This document shows positions 8,026 through 16,488 of a stretch of 64,000 bases of DNA, piece after piece. A program made the translations under genes and the position numbers. Source of the DNA: an uncultured Planctomycetia bacterium. Its GTDB lineage: Bacteria > Planctomycetota > UBA1135 > GCA-002686595. Every line of letters starts with the position of its first letter. Within the stretch, counting starts at the first letter, position 1. The stretch lies in the NCBI GenBank assembly GCA_937952135.1, contig CALFYL010000302.1:1-64000 (forward strand), read 5' to 3'. Under the pieces are notes generated by a model. It searched no databases, had not been told where the DNA came from, and saw only the letters and a list, made by a program, of their open reading frames with translations.

Positions 8026-9540
8026 CTACAGCCTCCGCACTTCGGCGAGCAGCATGCCGGCCTGGTGCATCGCGTCGAGGATCATGATCAGCTCGCGCGG
8101 CGAGAGTCCGAGCACGTTGAGCACGTCCACGACTTCCTGCAGCGACACCGCGCCGGGGATCTCGACCAGACCGTTCGAGTCCTCGCTCACCTTGATGTCG
8201 GTGCGCGGGTTCTGTTGCGTCTGGCCGCCCGACAGCGGACCGGGCTGGCTCGTCTCGGGCGATTCGGCGACCGACACGGTGAGGTTGCCCATCGCGACCG
8301 CGCCGGCGCGCAAGCGCACGCCCTCGCCCATCACGATCGTGCCCGTGCGTTCGTTGACCACGACGTAGGGCTGCACTTCGGGCGTGACCTCGAGGCTCAG
8401 GATCGATTCGAGGAAGGCGACGTGCGAGCTGGGCGGCAGCTCCTGGGGCACGCGCACCTTCACCGTGCGGCCGTCGGTCGCGGCCTCCGCGGCGACCGGG
8501 TAGATCTGGTTCACCGCCTCGCACATGCGCACGAGGTTGGTGAACGAGCTCTGCGACGGGCGCAGGTCGAGGTAGATGAAGCCGTGTTCGCTGACGATCT
8601 CGACCGGCACCGAGCGTTCGACCTTGCCGCCGCTCGCGATCGTGCCGACCGTGACGTGGTTCTTCGAAACCGTCGCGCCCTGGCCCTCGGCGAGGAAACC
8701 GCCGACGTCGACCGGGCCCGAGGCCGTCGCGTACACGATGCCGCCGACGTCGGTGAGCTCGGTGAACAGCAGCGTGCCGCCCTGCAAGCTCTTCGCATCG
8801 CCGAGCGTCGACACGCGCACGTCGATCTTGCGGCCGGCTTGGATGCCCGGCGGCAGCTTCGCCTCGACGCGCACGAAGGCGACGTTCTTGGGCGCGAGGT
8901 TGTTGAGGTCGACGCGGATGTTGGCGACGCGCAGCACGTTGTCGACGAGCTGGCGCGTCATGTTCGGCGAATCGCCGGTGCCCGCGAGACCGGTGACGAG
9001 GCCGATGCCGAAGATGTCGTTCTCTTCCTGGCCGCGCACGTCGCACAGCGTCTGGATCGTCGTCGTGATGGAGCGGCCCGAGGCGCCGCGGCCGGGCTGC
9101 GGAATGAAGCGCTCGCCGCGCTCGTAGACGGCCGTCGAGCGCGTCGCGGGCTGAGCCGGCGCTTGAACGCCGCCGCCCCCGAGCCACAAATCGGGATTCG
9201 TGTTCGGATCGAGCGGTTGCGCGACGTCGACATGCGGAACGCCGGCCTGAGGCGCGCCGCCCGGCCCGACCTGAGGCGCGCCGACCTGCACTTCCGCCGG
9301 AGCGTTCGCCTCTTGCGCGAGGAAGCGCGAGATCAGCTCGCGGCGCGCGGGGCGCGACGGACCGCTCGGCTTCGGCTTGGTGTTCGTCCCGACGCCCGTC
9401 TGCGGCGCGGTCGGCTTGGGCTTCACCGGCGCCGTGGGGCGCGCGGGCCGCGGGCGACGGGTCGTCGCGGCGGGAGTGGAATCCTGGGCGACGGCGCCGA
9501 GCGCCAGGAGCAGGATCGCGATCGCGGTGCGGGCTTGCAT
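8026..9540 (-). CDS. flgI: Flagellar P-ring protein FlgI with a proline-rich N-terminal insertion
   Basis: FlgI forms the periplasmic P-ring around the rod. A Sec signal peptide (MQARTAIAILLLALGAVAQ) supports the ATG at 9540 over one 11 codons upstream; GGAG lies 8 nt before it. The family core runs from about residue 157 to the end (LCDVRGQEENDIFGIGLVTGLAGTGDSPN, then APKNVAFVRVEAKLPPG; C-terminus VVDVLNVLGLSPRELIMILDAMHQAGML). At 504 residues it is much longer than usual (about 365). The excess is a 135-residue Pro/Ala/Gln-rich stretch between signal peptide and core, which looks disordered. It follows flgH by 14 nt. Confidence 0.93.
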   Translation of the reverse strand: MQARTAIAILLLALGAVAQDSTPAATTRRPRPARPTAPVKPKPTAPQTGVGTNTKPKPSGPSRPARRELISRFLAQEANAPAEVQVGAPQVGPGGAPQAGVPHVDVAQPLDPNTNPDLWLGGGGVQAPAQPATRSTAVYERGERFIPQPGRGASGRSITTTIQTLCDVRGQEENDIFGIGLVTGLAGTGDSPNMTRQLVDNVLRVANIRVDLNNLAPKNVAFVRVEAKLPPGIQAGRKIDVRVSTLGDAKSLQGGTLLFTELTDVGGIVYATASGPVDVGGFLAEGQGATVSKNHVTVGTIASGGKVERSVPVEIVSEHGFIYLDLRPSQSSFTNLVRMCEAVNQIYPVAAEAATDGRTVKVRVPQELPPSSHVAFLESILSLEVTPEVQPYVVVNERTGTIVMGEGVRLRAGAVAMGNLTVSVAESPETSQPGPLSGGQTQQNPRTDIKVSEDSNGLVEIPGAVSLQEVVDVLNVLGLSPRELIMILDAMHQAGMLLAEVRRL

Positions 9541-9554
9541 GGTTCGCGCTCCGC

Positions 9555-10181
9555 TCAGAAGGGCCACAGCCACGAGATCGCGCTGTGCAGCCAGCCGCCG
9601 ATGCCGCGGCGGTTGGTGTGCTGCGTCATCGGACCCGTGCCCTTGTAGAGCACCTGCGCGTTGGCGACGAGCTCGCTCGTCACCGAGTTGTCGGCGGCGA
9701 TGTCGAAGCGCCGCACGATGCCGCTGAACTCGATCAGCTTCGTCTCCTGGTCGATCTTGATCTCGCGCCGGCCGCTGATGACCAGGTTGCCGTTCGGCAG
9801 CACGTCGACGACCACCGAGGCGAGCCGCGCCGTGAACGCGCCGCTCTTCTCGTACTTCGCCGCGCCGATGAAGCCGTCGGTCGAGTCCGCGTCGAGCTTC
9901 GGCAGCGTCGTGAACGCGTCCGGCTTGATGTCGAACAGGTTGATCTTGTAGTTGAGGTTCGTGGACTTGGAGAGGTCCGACGCCTCCTGGTTGCGCACGT
10001 TCTGCGTCTCGCTGATCAGCACGGTGACGAGGTCGCCGCGCTTGAGCGCGATGCGCGCCGCGATCGGCGCACCCGGGCTGTTGTCGGGATCGTAGATCGA
10101 GCCCTTGCGAGCCTGGGCCGCGGCGGGCGCCGCCAGAGCGAGGAGGGCGAGCACGCAGGCGATGTTTCGAGGGATGTTCAT
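9555..10181 (-). CDS. flgH: Flagellar L-ring protein FlgH, apparently not a lipoprotein
   Basis: FlgH forms the outer-membrane L-ring. The 208-residue product has the family core (SIYDPDNSPGAPIAARIALKRGDLVTVLISETQ, about residues 29-61), the ring-forming VDVLPNGNLVISGRREIKI and the C-terminal QVLYKGTGPM. The ATG at 10181 begins a plain Sec signal peptide (CVLALLALAAPAAAQA) with an AxA-type cleavage site. The lipobox cysteine that makes enterobacterial FlgH a lipoprotein is missing: the only Cys is inside the hydrophobic stretch at about residue 9, with no L-x-x-C after it. It lies 20 nt after flgA and 14 nt before flgI. Confidence 0.93.
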   Translation of the reverse strand: MNIPRNIACVLALLALAAPAAAQARKGSIYDPDNSPGAPIAARIALKRGDLVTVLISETQNVRNQEASDLSKSTNLNYKINLFDIKPDAFTTLPKLDADSTDGFIGAAKYEKSGAFTARLASVVVDVLPNGNLVISGRREIKIDQETKLIEFSGIVRRFDIAADNSVTSELVANAQVLYKGTGPMTQHTNRRGIGGWLHSAISWLWPF

Positions 10182-10201
10182 GGTGTGGGGCTCGGGTGGG
10201 C

Positions 10202-11146
10202 TCAGCCGCGGGCCAAGTCGACGAGGGCGAGGTCGCGCGAGAGCACGACGGCGTTGAGGGACTTGCCGCTGTCGACGAGGGTCACGCGGATGCGCTCTCC
10301 GGCGCGCGCGTCCTGATCGGCGGTGGCGGCGACGCGCGCGGTGATCGAGCCGCGGCGGATCTCGAGGAACAGCGAATCGCCGCGCCTGACGAGGGTTTCG
10401 AGCTTCACGTCCGACTGGCGCAGCACGTGCCCGACCGCCATGTCGCGCGCGGCCTTCGCGCCGAGGGCCTGGCCGAGCGCCGCGGGCGCGTCGCTGTTCG
10501 CGTTCGTCACCGCGATGCGGCGGCGTTCGAAGAGCTCGGGCGACAGCTCCTCGCCGGCGCGCACCGAGCTGCGCAGCACGTTCACTTCCTCGAACAGAGT
10601 GACGCGCCAGTTGCTCCACACCGTGCGGTAGAGCTGGCCGTCGACCATCACGCGCACCGGCACGTTGACCGGGCCCGGGCGCAGCGCGCCGTCGGCGATC
10701 CGCGCGCGGAGCTCGAAGGGCTTCTGGCCCGAGGGGATCTCGAGGTCGGCGAGGTTCGAGAGCGGCTCGAGCTCGATGTCGCGGCCTTCCGACCAGCGCG
10801 CGATCTCGGCCTTCGCCGCCGCCGTCAGCGCCGCGGCGGTCAGCACTTCCGTGGACGGCAGCACGCGGCACGCGGGCGCGCCGGCGAACTTCGCGTCGAC
10901 GCCCGGGAGCAGGCGTTCGACATCGGCCTCGAGCCGCGCGCCGACGAGCAACCGGCTGTAGCCCGGCGCCGGCGCGTAGCCCATGCGCAGCGCGCGCACG
11001 CGTTCGACTTCGTTCGCGTCGGCGCCTTCGATCCTGGCGATGGCGCCGAGCTCGATCTCCGTGCCGCGAACGCGCGCCTCGGGTCCGAGCGTGATCGTGA
11101 CTTCGCCGGGGGCGAAGGCGAGCAGCAGTGTGGCGAGGAGCAGCAT
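10202..11146 (-). CDS. flgA: Flagellar P-ring assembly chaperone FlgA
   Basis: FlgA is the periplasmic chaperone for P-ring (FlgI) assembly. The 314-residue protein starts with a short Sec signal (MLLLATLLLAFAPG). The C-terminal SAF-domain part is clear: SSVRAGEELSPELFERRRIAV (about 190-210), then ALGAKAARDMAVGHVLRQSDVK and the closing VRRGDSLFLEIRRGSITARVAATADQDARAGERIRV, the typical 'G-x-x-V-x-L' end of FlgA proteins. Its place between flgG and flgH matches many operons. The ATG is 4 nt after the flgG stop. Confidence 0.9.
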   Translation of the reverse strand: MLLLATLLLAFAPGEVTITLGPEARVRGTEIELGAIARIEGADANEVERVRALRMGYAPAPGYSRLLVGARLEADVERLLPGVDAKFAGAPACRVLPSTEVLTAAALTAAAKAEIARWSEGRDIELEPLSNLADLEIPSGQKPFELRARIADGALRPGPVNVPVRVMVDGQLYRTVWSNWRVTLFEEVNVLRSSVRAGEELSPELFERRRIAVTNANSDAPAALGQALGAKAARDMAVGHVLRQSDVKLETLVRRGDSLFLEIRRGSITARVAATADQDARAGERIRVTLVDSGKSLNAVVLSRDLALVDLARG

Positions 11147-11150
11147 CGCG

Positions 11151-11939
11151 TCACCGCACCATGTTGTTGACTTGCTGCATCATCTCGTCGCTGACCTTGA
11201 TGGCGCGGCTGTTGATCTCGTAGTTGCGCTGCGCGAGGATCAGCGCGACGAGTTCGTCGACCGTCGAGACGTTCGCGCGCTCCACGTAGGCCTGGCGCAC
11301 CGTGCCGGTGCCGTCGACGCCGGGGCTCGCCTGCTGCGCTTGACCGGAGCTCGCGGTCTCCGAAAACAGGTTCGAACCCTGCGCCTTGAGGCCGCTGGGG
11401 TTCGCGAAGCGGAACAGGCTGAGGTTCGTGACCTGCTCGGGCAGGCCCGAGTCCGAACGCACGACCGAGATCGTCCCGTCCTCGCCGATGATCACTTCGA
11501 TCGCATCGGGCGGGATCTGCACCGGCGGATCGAGCGGGTAGCCCTCGCTCGTCACCAGCGTGTTCGAACCGTCCTTGCGGAAGCCTCCGTCGCGCGAGTA
11601 GCGGTACTCGCCGTTCGAGAGCCGCACGCGAAAGAAGCCCGAGCCGTTGATGGCCATGTCGAGCGGGTTGCCCGTGGGCTGCAACTCGCCCTGGCGGAAG
11701 GTCTTCACCGAACCGGCGATCTCCGCGCCGCTGCCGACCTGCAAGCCCGTCGGCGCCATCTGCGAGGCGGCCGTCGGCGCGCCCGGTTCGCGGATGGTCT
11801 CGTAGAGCATCTCGCGGAAGGCGAGCTCGTTCTTCTTGAAGCCGGTCGTGTTCACGTTCGCGATGTTGTTCGCGATCGTGTCGACCTGCATCTGCTGCAC
11901 CTTCATGCCGGAGGCGGCGGTCATCAAAGCTCGGAGCAT
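11151..11939 (-). CDS. flgG: Flagellar distal rod protein FlgG
   Basis: FlgG builds the distal rod. The 262-residue length is exactly that of the family. The N-terminus MLRALMTAASGMKVQQ followed by IANNIANVNTTGFK is the rod/hook signature, and the C-terminus has the matching YVERANVSTVDELVALILAQRNYEINSRAIKVSDEMM. In the middle, NPLDMAINGSGFF and the loop around TRDG-like YSRDGGFRKDG are diagnostic for FlgG/FlgF. It follows flgF by 40 nt and precedes flgA by 4 nt. This is the best conserved gene of the block. Confidence 0.96.
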   Translation of the reverse strand: MLRALMTAASGMKVQQMQVDTIANNIANVNTTGFKKNELAFREMLYETIREPGAPTAASQMAPTGLQVGSGAEIAGSVKTFRQGELQPTGNPLDMAINGSGFFRVRLSNGEYRYSRDGGFRKDGSNTLVTSEGYPLDPPVQIPPDAIEVIIGEDGTISVVRSDSGLPEQVTNLSLFRFANPSGLKAQGSNLFSETASSGQAQQASPGVDGTGTVRQAYVERANVSTVDELVALILAQRNYEINSRAIKVSDEMMQQVNNMVR

Positions 11940-11979
11940 GGCGTTCTTTCCTGCGGGTTCTGCGCGCGGTCAGCGGGGA

Positions 11980-12681
11980 TCAGCGCGGATTGGTCAAGCG
12001 GCGGTAGGTCTGGTCGATGGAGCTCATGACGCGCGCGCCGGCTTCGAATTGGCGCTGAACGGCGATCATGGCCACCATCTCGTCGACGGCGGAGACGTTG
12101 GACTGCTCGAGGTAGCCCTGGCGAACCTGGCCCTCGAGCGGGCGCTCGAGCGCGGCGCTCGGCGCGACGAAGAAGCCGCGCGACTCGACTTTGAGCGCGC
12201 TCTTGTCCTCGAAGTCGACGATGCGCAGCTTGCCGACCTGGCTCGCGGCCTGGCGCACGACACCTTCGCTGTCGACGGTGATCGCTTCGCCGGCGGGATC
12301 GATCGTTCCGCGCGGGCCGTCCCACACGACCGGCAGGCCTTCGAAGGTCTGCAGCACGCCTTCGTCGTCGACGAAGAAGCGGCCGTCGCGCGTGAGGAGT
12401 TCGCCCTGCGAGCCCTCGACGGCGAAGAAGCCGTCGCCCGACAGCGCGAGGTCGTAGGTCTCGCCCGTCTGGCGCAGCGCGCCCTGCGCGAAGTTGTGCT
12501 GCACCGACGTCTTCAGCTCGCGCTCGACGCGTCCGTTGAGGACGCGCTCGAACTCGCGCGAGGTCGAGGAGCTGCGCTTGAAGCCGTTCGAGTCGACGTT
12601 GGCGAGGTTCGCCGCGATGGTCTCGAGCCGTTTCTCGGCCGAGCGCATCGTGGTCACGCCTTGGAGGAGTCCATCGTTCAC
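11980..12681 (-). CDS. flgF: Flagellar proximal rod protein FlgF
   Basis: FlgF is a proximal rod subunit related to FlgG. I place the start at the GTG at 12681 (233 residues) because VNDGLLQGVTTMRSAEKRLE then aligns register-perfect with the FlgF/FlgG N-terminus (MNRGLYTAASGM...), followed by the IAANLANVDSNGFKR signature. The C-terminus (EQSNVSAVDEMVAMIAVQRQFEAGARVMSSIDQ) is typical. There is no good Shine-Dalgarno sequence, and a sigma-54-like element ends just before the GTG, so the true start deserves care. It is the first gene of the flagellar block. Confidence 0.9.
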   Translation of the reverse strand: MNDGLLQGVTTMRSAEKRLETIAANLANVDSNGFKRSSSTSREFERVLNGRVERELKTSVQHNFAQGALRQTGETYDLALSGDGFFAVEGSQGELLTRDGRFFVDDEGVLQTFEGLPVVWDGPRGTIDPAGEAITVDSEGVVRQAASQVGKLRIVDFEDKSALKVESRGFFVAPSAALERPLEGQVRQGYLEQSNVSAVDEMVAMIAVQRQFEAGARVMSSIDQTYRRLTNPR

Positions 12682-12692
12682 GCCCTCGCTGA

Positions 12693-12709
12693 CGCAACGC
12701 CGGCGCCAA
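12693..12709 (-). promoter_or_regulatory. Candidate sigma-54 (-24/-12) promoter upstream of flgF
   Basis: Read on the minus strand, the sequence TTGGCGCCGGCGTTGCG fits the sigma-54 consensus TGGCACG-N4-TTGC with the invariant GG and GC dinucleotides in correct spacing. Sigma-54 drives middle flagellar genes in many bacteria. The caveat is position: a start site 12 nt downstream of the GC falls at about 12682, leaving no leader before the flgF GTG at 12681. Either the transcript is leaderless, the flgF start is wrong, or the match is chance in GC-rich DNA. Confidence 0.35.
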
Positions 12710-12769
12710 GTGGCGAAAGCCGCTGGTCGGTGCGAGAGCGCCGCGCGGCGACGGCGCGGGACGGAATTT

Positions 12770-12787
12770 CCTTCCGGGGCCGGAAGG
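12770..12787 (-). terminator. Inverted repeat, possible terminator of the exchanger gene
   Basis: An 18-bp near-perfect palindrome (CCTTCCGG-GG-CCGGAAGG) lies 31 bp downstream of the exchanger stop codon and upstream of the flgF promoter region. As RNA it gives a 7-8 bp GC-rich stem. There is no clear U-tract, so it may instead be an operator for the flagellar operon. Confidence 0.4.
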
Positions 12788-12818
12788 AGCTTCCTCCGGC
12801 GCGCGCAGAACCTGCTTG

Positions 12819-13931
12819 CTAGCCCGCGCCGGGCGAACCGAGGGCGCTGGCGCGGCCGTCGCGCCACGAACGCCAGCACGCGATCGCGATCCACACGCCG
12901 CTCGCGGGGAGCGCGAACCAGAGCACCGCGTGCGCCAACTTCGGCGCCAAGGCGTGCTGCTGCGCATCGAGCACGAGGTAGCTCGTGTAGGCGACGTAGT
13001 AGGCGAAGAACTGCGCGCCCTCGAGCCGCGTGATCGCCCAGCCGCTGAAGAAGATTGGCACGCAGGCGGCGCAGATCAGGACCATGAGCAACGTGTCGAC
13101 TTCGAGGGCCGTCGCCGACACCGCCACGCCGTCGGGGGCGATCGCAGCCGCGGCGCCGAGCACGCCCAGCACGTTGAACATGTTGCTGCCGATCACGTTG
13201 CCGACGGCGATGTCGCGCTCGCCGCGCAGCGCGGCGACGACCGAGGTCACGAGTTCAGGCATCGACGTGCCCAGGGCCACGATCGTGAGGCCGATCACGA
13301 GCTCGCTCACGCCGAAGGAGCGCGCGATGCTCACCGCGCCGCCGACGAACCAGTTCGAGCCGAGGATGAGCAGCGCGAGGCTGCCGGCGATCGACAGCGC
13401 GAGCATCGGCCGGCCGTAGGTGGTGAGCAGCTTCTTCGGCTCGGCCTCGTGCTCGAGGTGCTCCGCGACCGGAGTCGGCGAGCGCATCGACGAACGCACG
13501 CTCCACACCGTGTAGAGCACCAGCAGTCCGACGAGCAGGAGCCCGTCGAGGCGTCCGACGCGTCCATCGCGCGCGAGCAGGTACGCCAGCACCACGGCCC
13601 CGACCATGATCGGCGTGTCGACGCGCACGAGCTTGCGCTGCACGACGAGCGGCGCGATCACGGCCGAGACCCCGAGGATCAGCAGCACGTTGCAGATGTT
13701 GCTGCCGACGACGTTGCCGTAGGCGATGTCGGCCTTGCCCTGCCACGACGAGAGCACGCTGACGACGAGCTCGGGCGCGCTCGTGCCCATGGCGACCACC
13801 GTGAGACCGACGACGAGCGAAGAAATGCCGAACGAGGTCGCGAGGCGCGACGCCGAGCGCACGAGCCACTCGCCGCCGGCCACCAGCACGACGAGACCGC
13901 CCGCCAACTGCACGAAGCTGCTCCAGTCCAT
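12819..13931 (-). CDS. Calcium/sodium antiporter (YrbG-like, NCX/CaCA superfamily)
   Basis: An inner-membrane cation exchanger of 370 residues. It has the two inverted alpha-repeats of the CaCA superfamily: alpha-1 SLVVGLTVVAMGTSAPELVVS (about 36-56) with GNVVGSNICNVLLILG, and alpha-2 ELVIGLTIVALGTSMPELVTS with GNVIGSNMFNVLGVLG (about 225-270). The acidic residues in GTSAPE and GTSMPE are the ion-binding positions. There are about ten hydrophobic segments, with a charged cytoplasmic loop (about 150-170) between halves. The ATG at 13931 starts MDWSSFVQLAGG; the frame is open far upstream but that part is the shadow of other genes. The cation actually exchanged cannot be told from sequence. Confidence 0.93.
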   Translation of the reverse strand: MDWSSFVQLAGGLVVLVAGGEWLVRSASRLATSFGISSLVVGLTVVAMGTSAPELVVSVLSSWQGKADIAYGNVVGSNICNVLLILGVSAVIAPLVVQRKLVRVDTPIMVGAVVLAYLLARDGRVGRLDGLLLVGLLVLYTVWSVRSSMRSPTPVAEHLEHEAEPKKLLTTYGRPMLALSIAGSLALLILGSNWFVGGAVSIARSFGVSELVIGLTIVALGTSMPELVTSVVAALRGERDIAVGNVIGSNMFNVLGVLGAAAAIAPDGVAVSATALEVDTLLMVLICAACVPIFFSGWAITRLEGAQFFAYYVAYTSYLVLDAQQHALAPKLAHAVLWFALPASGVWIAIACWRSWRDGRASALGSPGAG

Positions 13932-14010
13932 AGCTCGCCAAGTCGAGCAGAACGGAGCCTCGGAGGCGAGTCGAACACGACCCGCTGCCACATTCGTCCT
14001 CGCGCGAGTG

Positions 14011-14036
14011 CGCGGCCGGCTCCGCGAAGGGCCGCG
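14011..14036 (-). terminator. Short inverted repeat downstream of the secreted propeller-like gene
   Basis: CGCGGCC and GGCCGCG arms of 7 bp separated by 12 nt lie 15 bp beyond the stop of the 14051-15664 gene. Stem strength would be high but there is no U-tract, and such repeats are easy to find by chance at this GC content. Confidence 0.25.
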
Positions 14037-14050
14037 GAATCGGTTCGCAA

Positions 14051-15664
14051 TCAGGGAAGCAGCGTGAAGACGAGCGTGTCGGTCAGGTTCGTGGCGTAGG
14101 ACGCTTGCGGATCGCGGCTCCAGTACTGCGCGGCCCAGCGCGTGCCCGCGACGAGCCGCGGATCGAACCCGCCGGCGATCCAGGCGCCGAAGTCGAGGCT
14201 CGATGAGCCTGTGCACGCCGCGGCGCCGCCCGAGTTGGTGAGAGGAGTGCGCGTGAGCGGCGTGGCGACGCACAACGTGCCCCCCTGGAACGCGACCGCG
14301 GCCCCGTGCGCGCCGTAGAAGAACAGTCCCGACTTGTTCGGGAGCAACGTGTTCGCATGGAACGCGAAGTTGCCGCTCGAAAGGCTCGTCGTGCCGCTCC
14401 AACCGATCGCGGGGACACAGCCGCCGCTGGTGGTCTTCGCGGTGCAGTACGTGCAGACCGCTGGCGAGTCCGTGTCGAACGCGTAGGCGGCCCCGCTCGA
14501 CGAGTAGACGCTGCGCGCGCCGACGACGAGCGTTCCGCCGTCCACGTCGAAGGAGTCGACGGACCAGCTTGCGACGCTCGGCGCGCCGCCGATCCCCAGC
14601 TCCACCCACGCGCCGCTCGGCAGGCGCCGGAAGTGCCACACGCCCTTCGTCGTCGCGGAGCTCACGTACAGCTCGTCGCCTTCGATCCGCACCTGGGCGC
14701 CGAAGACCCCGGCGAGAGGCAACGAGGGACGCACCACCGCGCTCTCGGTCCACGTTCCGCCCGCGAACTCGTAGATGTACACGCTGCCCGTGGAGCCACC
14801 GACCGCGTTGTCCTGGGGATCGCTGACCGCCAGACGAACTCCGTCCGTGGAGATCGAGTGGCCGAAGTCGTTGCCCGACTGCCCAGGAACGCTCGCCGTG
14901 AGCGTCGCTTCTAGAACCGGCGCGCCGCCGACGATGCGGTAGACGTGCACTCGCCCGGCAGGGGCGTAGTTCCCGAGCTGCGCGGCGCGCGACGAGAACG
15001 CGAGCACGCCGCCATCCATGGCCACGGACCAACCCGTCGAGTCCCCGTTGAGCGCGTCGGCGGGCACGACCTTGGCGCGCTGCGTCCAGACGCCGCCGGA
15101 ATGCTCGTAGAGATACACCGCGCCGGTGAAGCCCGATGACCAGCCGTTCGCGCCGAGCGCTGTGCGGTGCCCCACCGCGACCCACTCCCCGTCGACCGCG
15201 AGACTGCGAACCGACGTCCCATTCGTCGTGAGCGGATCCGCCGGCAGGAGCTGCGCCTCCGGCGTCCACACGCCCCCCACGCGCCGGAACACGCGCACGG
15301 ACTCGGCCGGGTAGGTGCTCGCGAACTGCGAGGCGATCAACACGTCGCCGTCGATGTCGACCGCCGTCCCCATCTGAATCTGCGGCGCCGGGAACCCGGG
15401 CAGCTTGGCCTCGAACACGTAACTCGCTCCGCTTCTCCGCCACAGGTACACCGCGCCGCGGAAGCCGGTTCCGCCCGCGTCGTAGTCGGCGAGCTCGTTG
15501 CCGACGACCAGCGTGTCGCCGCTGAGCGCGACCGAGCGCCCGAAGGTGCTGCCCGGCTGCGGATCGGGCGGCAGCAACTCTTGGGACAGCGGCGGGCCGC
15601 ACTGCGCGGCGGCGCGGCTGCAAAAGACCAAAACGCTCAACAGAAGGGCGGATCGAAGGCTCAT
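14051..15664 (-). CDS. Secreted beta-propeller-like (FG-GAP-type) protein with shared C-terminal module
   Basis: A 537-residue exported protein of unknown role. The ATG at 15664 begins a Sec signal peptide (MSLRSALLLSVLVFCSRAAA). Residues 30-400 are seven or so repeats of the pattern GxSVALSGDTLVVG...GAVYLWRRSG (for example FGRSVALSGDTLVVGNELAD and DFGHSISTDGVRLAVSDP), resembling the FG-GAP / integrin-alpha-like blades of outer-surface propellers. From about residue 403 it carries the module described in the findings (YCTAKTTSGGCVPAIGWSG ... SGLFFYGAHG ... GGTLCVATPLTRTP ... AAQYWSRDP ... LTDTLVFTLLP at the very end). Probably a cell-surface or secreted protein. It is transcribed away from the ECF sigma gene across 230 bp. 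Confidence 0.88.
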   Translation of the reverse strand: MSLRSALLLSVLVFCSRAAAQCGPPLSQELLPPDPQPGSTFGRSVALSGDTLVVGNELADYDAGGTGFRGAVYLWRRSGASYVFEAKLPGFPAPQIQMGTAVDIDGDVLIASQFASTYPAESVRVFRRVGGVWTPEAQLLPADPLTTNGTSVRSLAVDGEWVAVGHRTALGANGWSSGFTGAVYLYEHSGGVWTQRAKVVPADALNGDSTGWSVAMDGGVLAFSSRAAQLGNYAPAGRVHVYRIVGGAPVLEATLTASVPGQSGNDFGHSISTDGVRLAVSDPQDNAVGGSTGSVYIYEFAGGTWTESAVVRPSLPLAGVFGAQVRIEGDELYVSSATTKGVWHFRRLPSGAWVELGIGGAPSVASWSVDSFDVDGGTLVVGARSVYSSSGAAYAFDTDSPAVCTYCTAKTTSGGCVPAIGWSGTTSLSSGNFAFHANTLLPNKSGLFFYGAHGAAVAFQGGTLCVATPLTRTPLTNSGGAAACTGSSSLDFGAWIAGGFDPRLVAGTRWAAQYWSRDPQASYATNLTDTLVFTLLP

Positions 15665-15894
15665 GGCGGTCTCTCGCGCGCCCGGGACTCGGAGCGCTCG
15701 ACCTCCACAGCGACGTTCCCCCGCGGCGCCCATCGCGGATCCGAGCGTCTTTTCGATGGAATCCGCGCGCTTGCGACGCTTCGACACGTGTGCCGCCCCA
15801 ACGCTCCCGTGCCGCCCTCGCCTTGCCGCGTTCGACGTTCGCCCATAGAACGGAGGGCGCCCGGCCGGCCCGCCGACGCCGGCGGTCGGCGAAC

Positions 15895-16488
15895 ATGCCC
15901 CCCCAAGCTCCCGATCCGACGGAACTGCTGCGCAGCGCGAGCGCGGGGGAGAGCGCGGCGGCGGAGACGCTGTTCCGGCTCGTCCAAGGCGAATTGACGC
16001 GCGTCGCGCGCTCGCTCATGTCGAGCGAACGCGCGGAGCACACGCTGCAAGCCACCGCTCTGGTCAACGAAGCCTGGCTGCGGCTGTTCAAGCCCGGTGC
16101 GGCGTACGAGTGGGCGGATCGCGCGCACTTCCTGCGCACCGCGGCCACGGCGATGCGCCACGTGCTCGTCGACCACGCTCGGGCGCGCGGGCGCGAGAAG
16201 CGCGGCGGCGGAAGCGAGCCGGCGGCGCTCGACGCGGCGCTCGAGGAGCTGGAGGCCGGCGGGCAAACCGATCTGGTCGCGCTGCACGACGCGCTCGGGC
16301 GCTTCGCCGAGCTCGACGCCCAGGGCGCGCGCATCGTCGAGCTGCGCTTCTTCGCGGGGCTCTCGATCGACGAGACCGCGCGCGTGCTCGGAGTCTCGAC
16401 TCCGACCGTCGAACGCGGCTGGCGCGCGGCGCGGCTGTGGCTGGCGCGCGCTCTGGGCCCCGACGAGCCGCGCGCGAGCGAGCGATGA
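15895..16488 (+). CDS. ECF-type sigma-70 factor
   Basis: A 197-residue RNA polymerase sigma factor. Region 2 is at about residues 20-95 (LFRLVQGELTRVARSLM, then HTLQATALVNEAWLRLF, a form typical of the ECF subfamily of Planctomycetes and Acidobacteria, TIGR02999-like). Region 4 is at about 135-190, with the HTH VELRFFAGLSIDETARVLGVSTPTVERGWRAARLWL. I choose the ATG at 15895 (MPPQAPDPTELLR) since upstream codons read as Arg-rich non-coding sequence. It overlaps the following kinase gene as ATGA, so the two are translated together; no anti-sigma factor gene is adjacent. Control by the coupled kinase is the obvious hypothesis. Confidence 0.93.
   Translation: MPPQAPDPTELLRSASAGESAAAETLFRLVQGELTRVARSLMSSERAEHTLQATALVNEAWLRLFKPGAAYEWADRAHFLRTAATAMRHVLVDHARARGREKRGGGSEPAALDAALEELEAGGQTDLVALHDALGRFAELDAQGARIVELRFFAGLSIDETARVLGVSTPTVERGWRAARLWLARALGPDEPRASER

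Noticed and set aside
14051..14455. PEP-CTERM or LPxTG sorting signal at the end of the secreted proteins
   Set aside because: There is no PEP or LPxTG motif, no terminal membrane helix and no basic tail; the tail is a larger Cys-containing domain.
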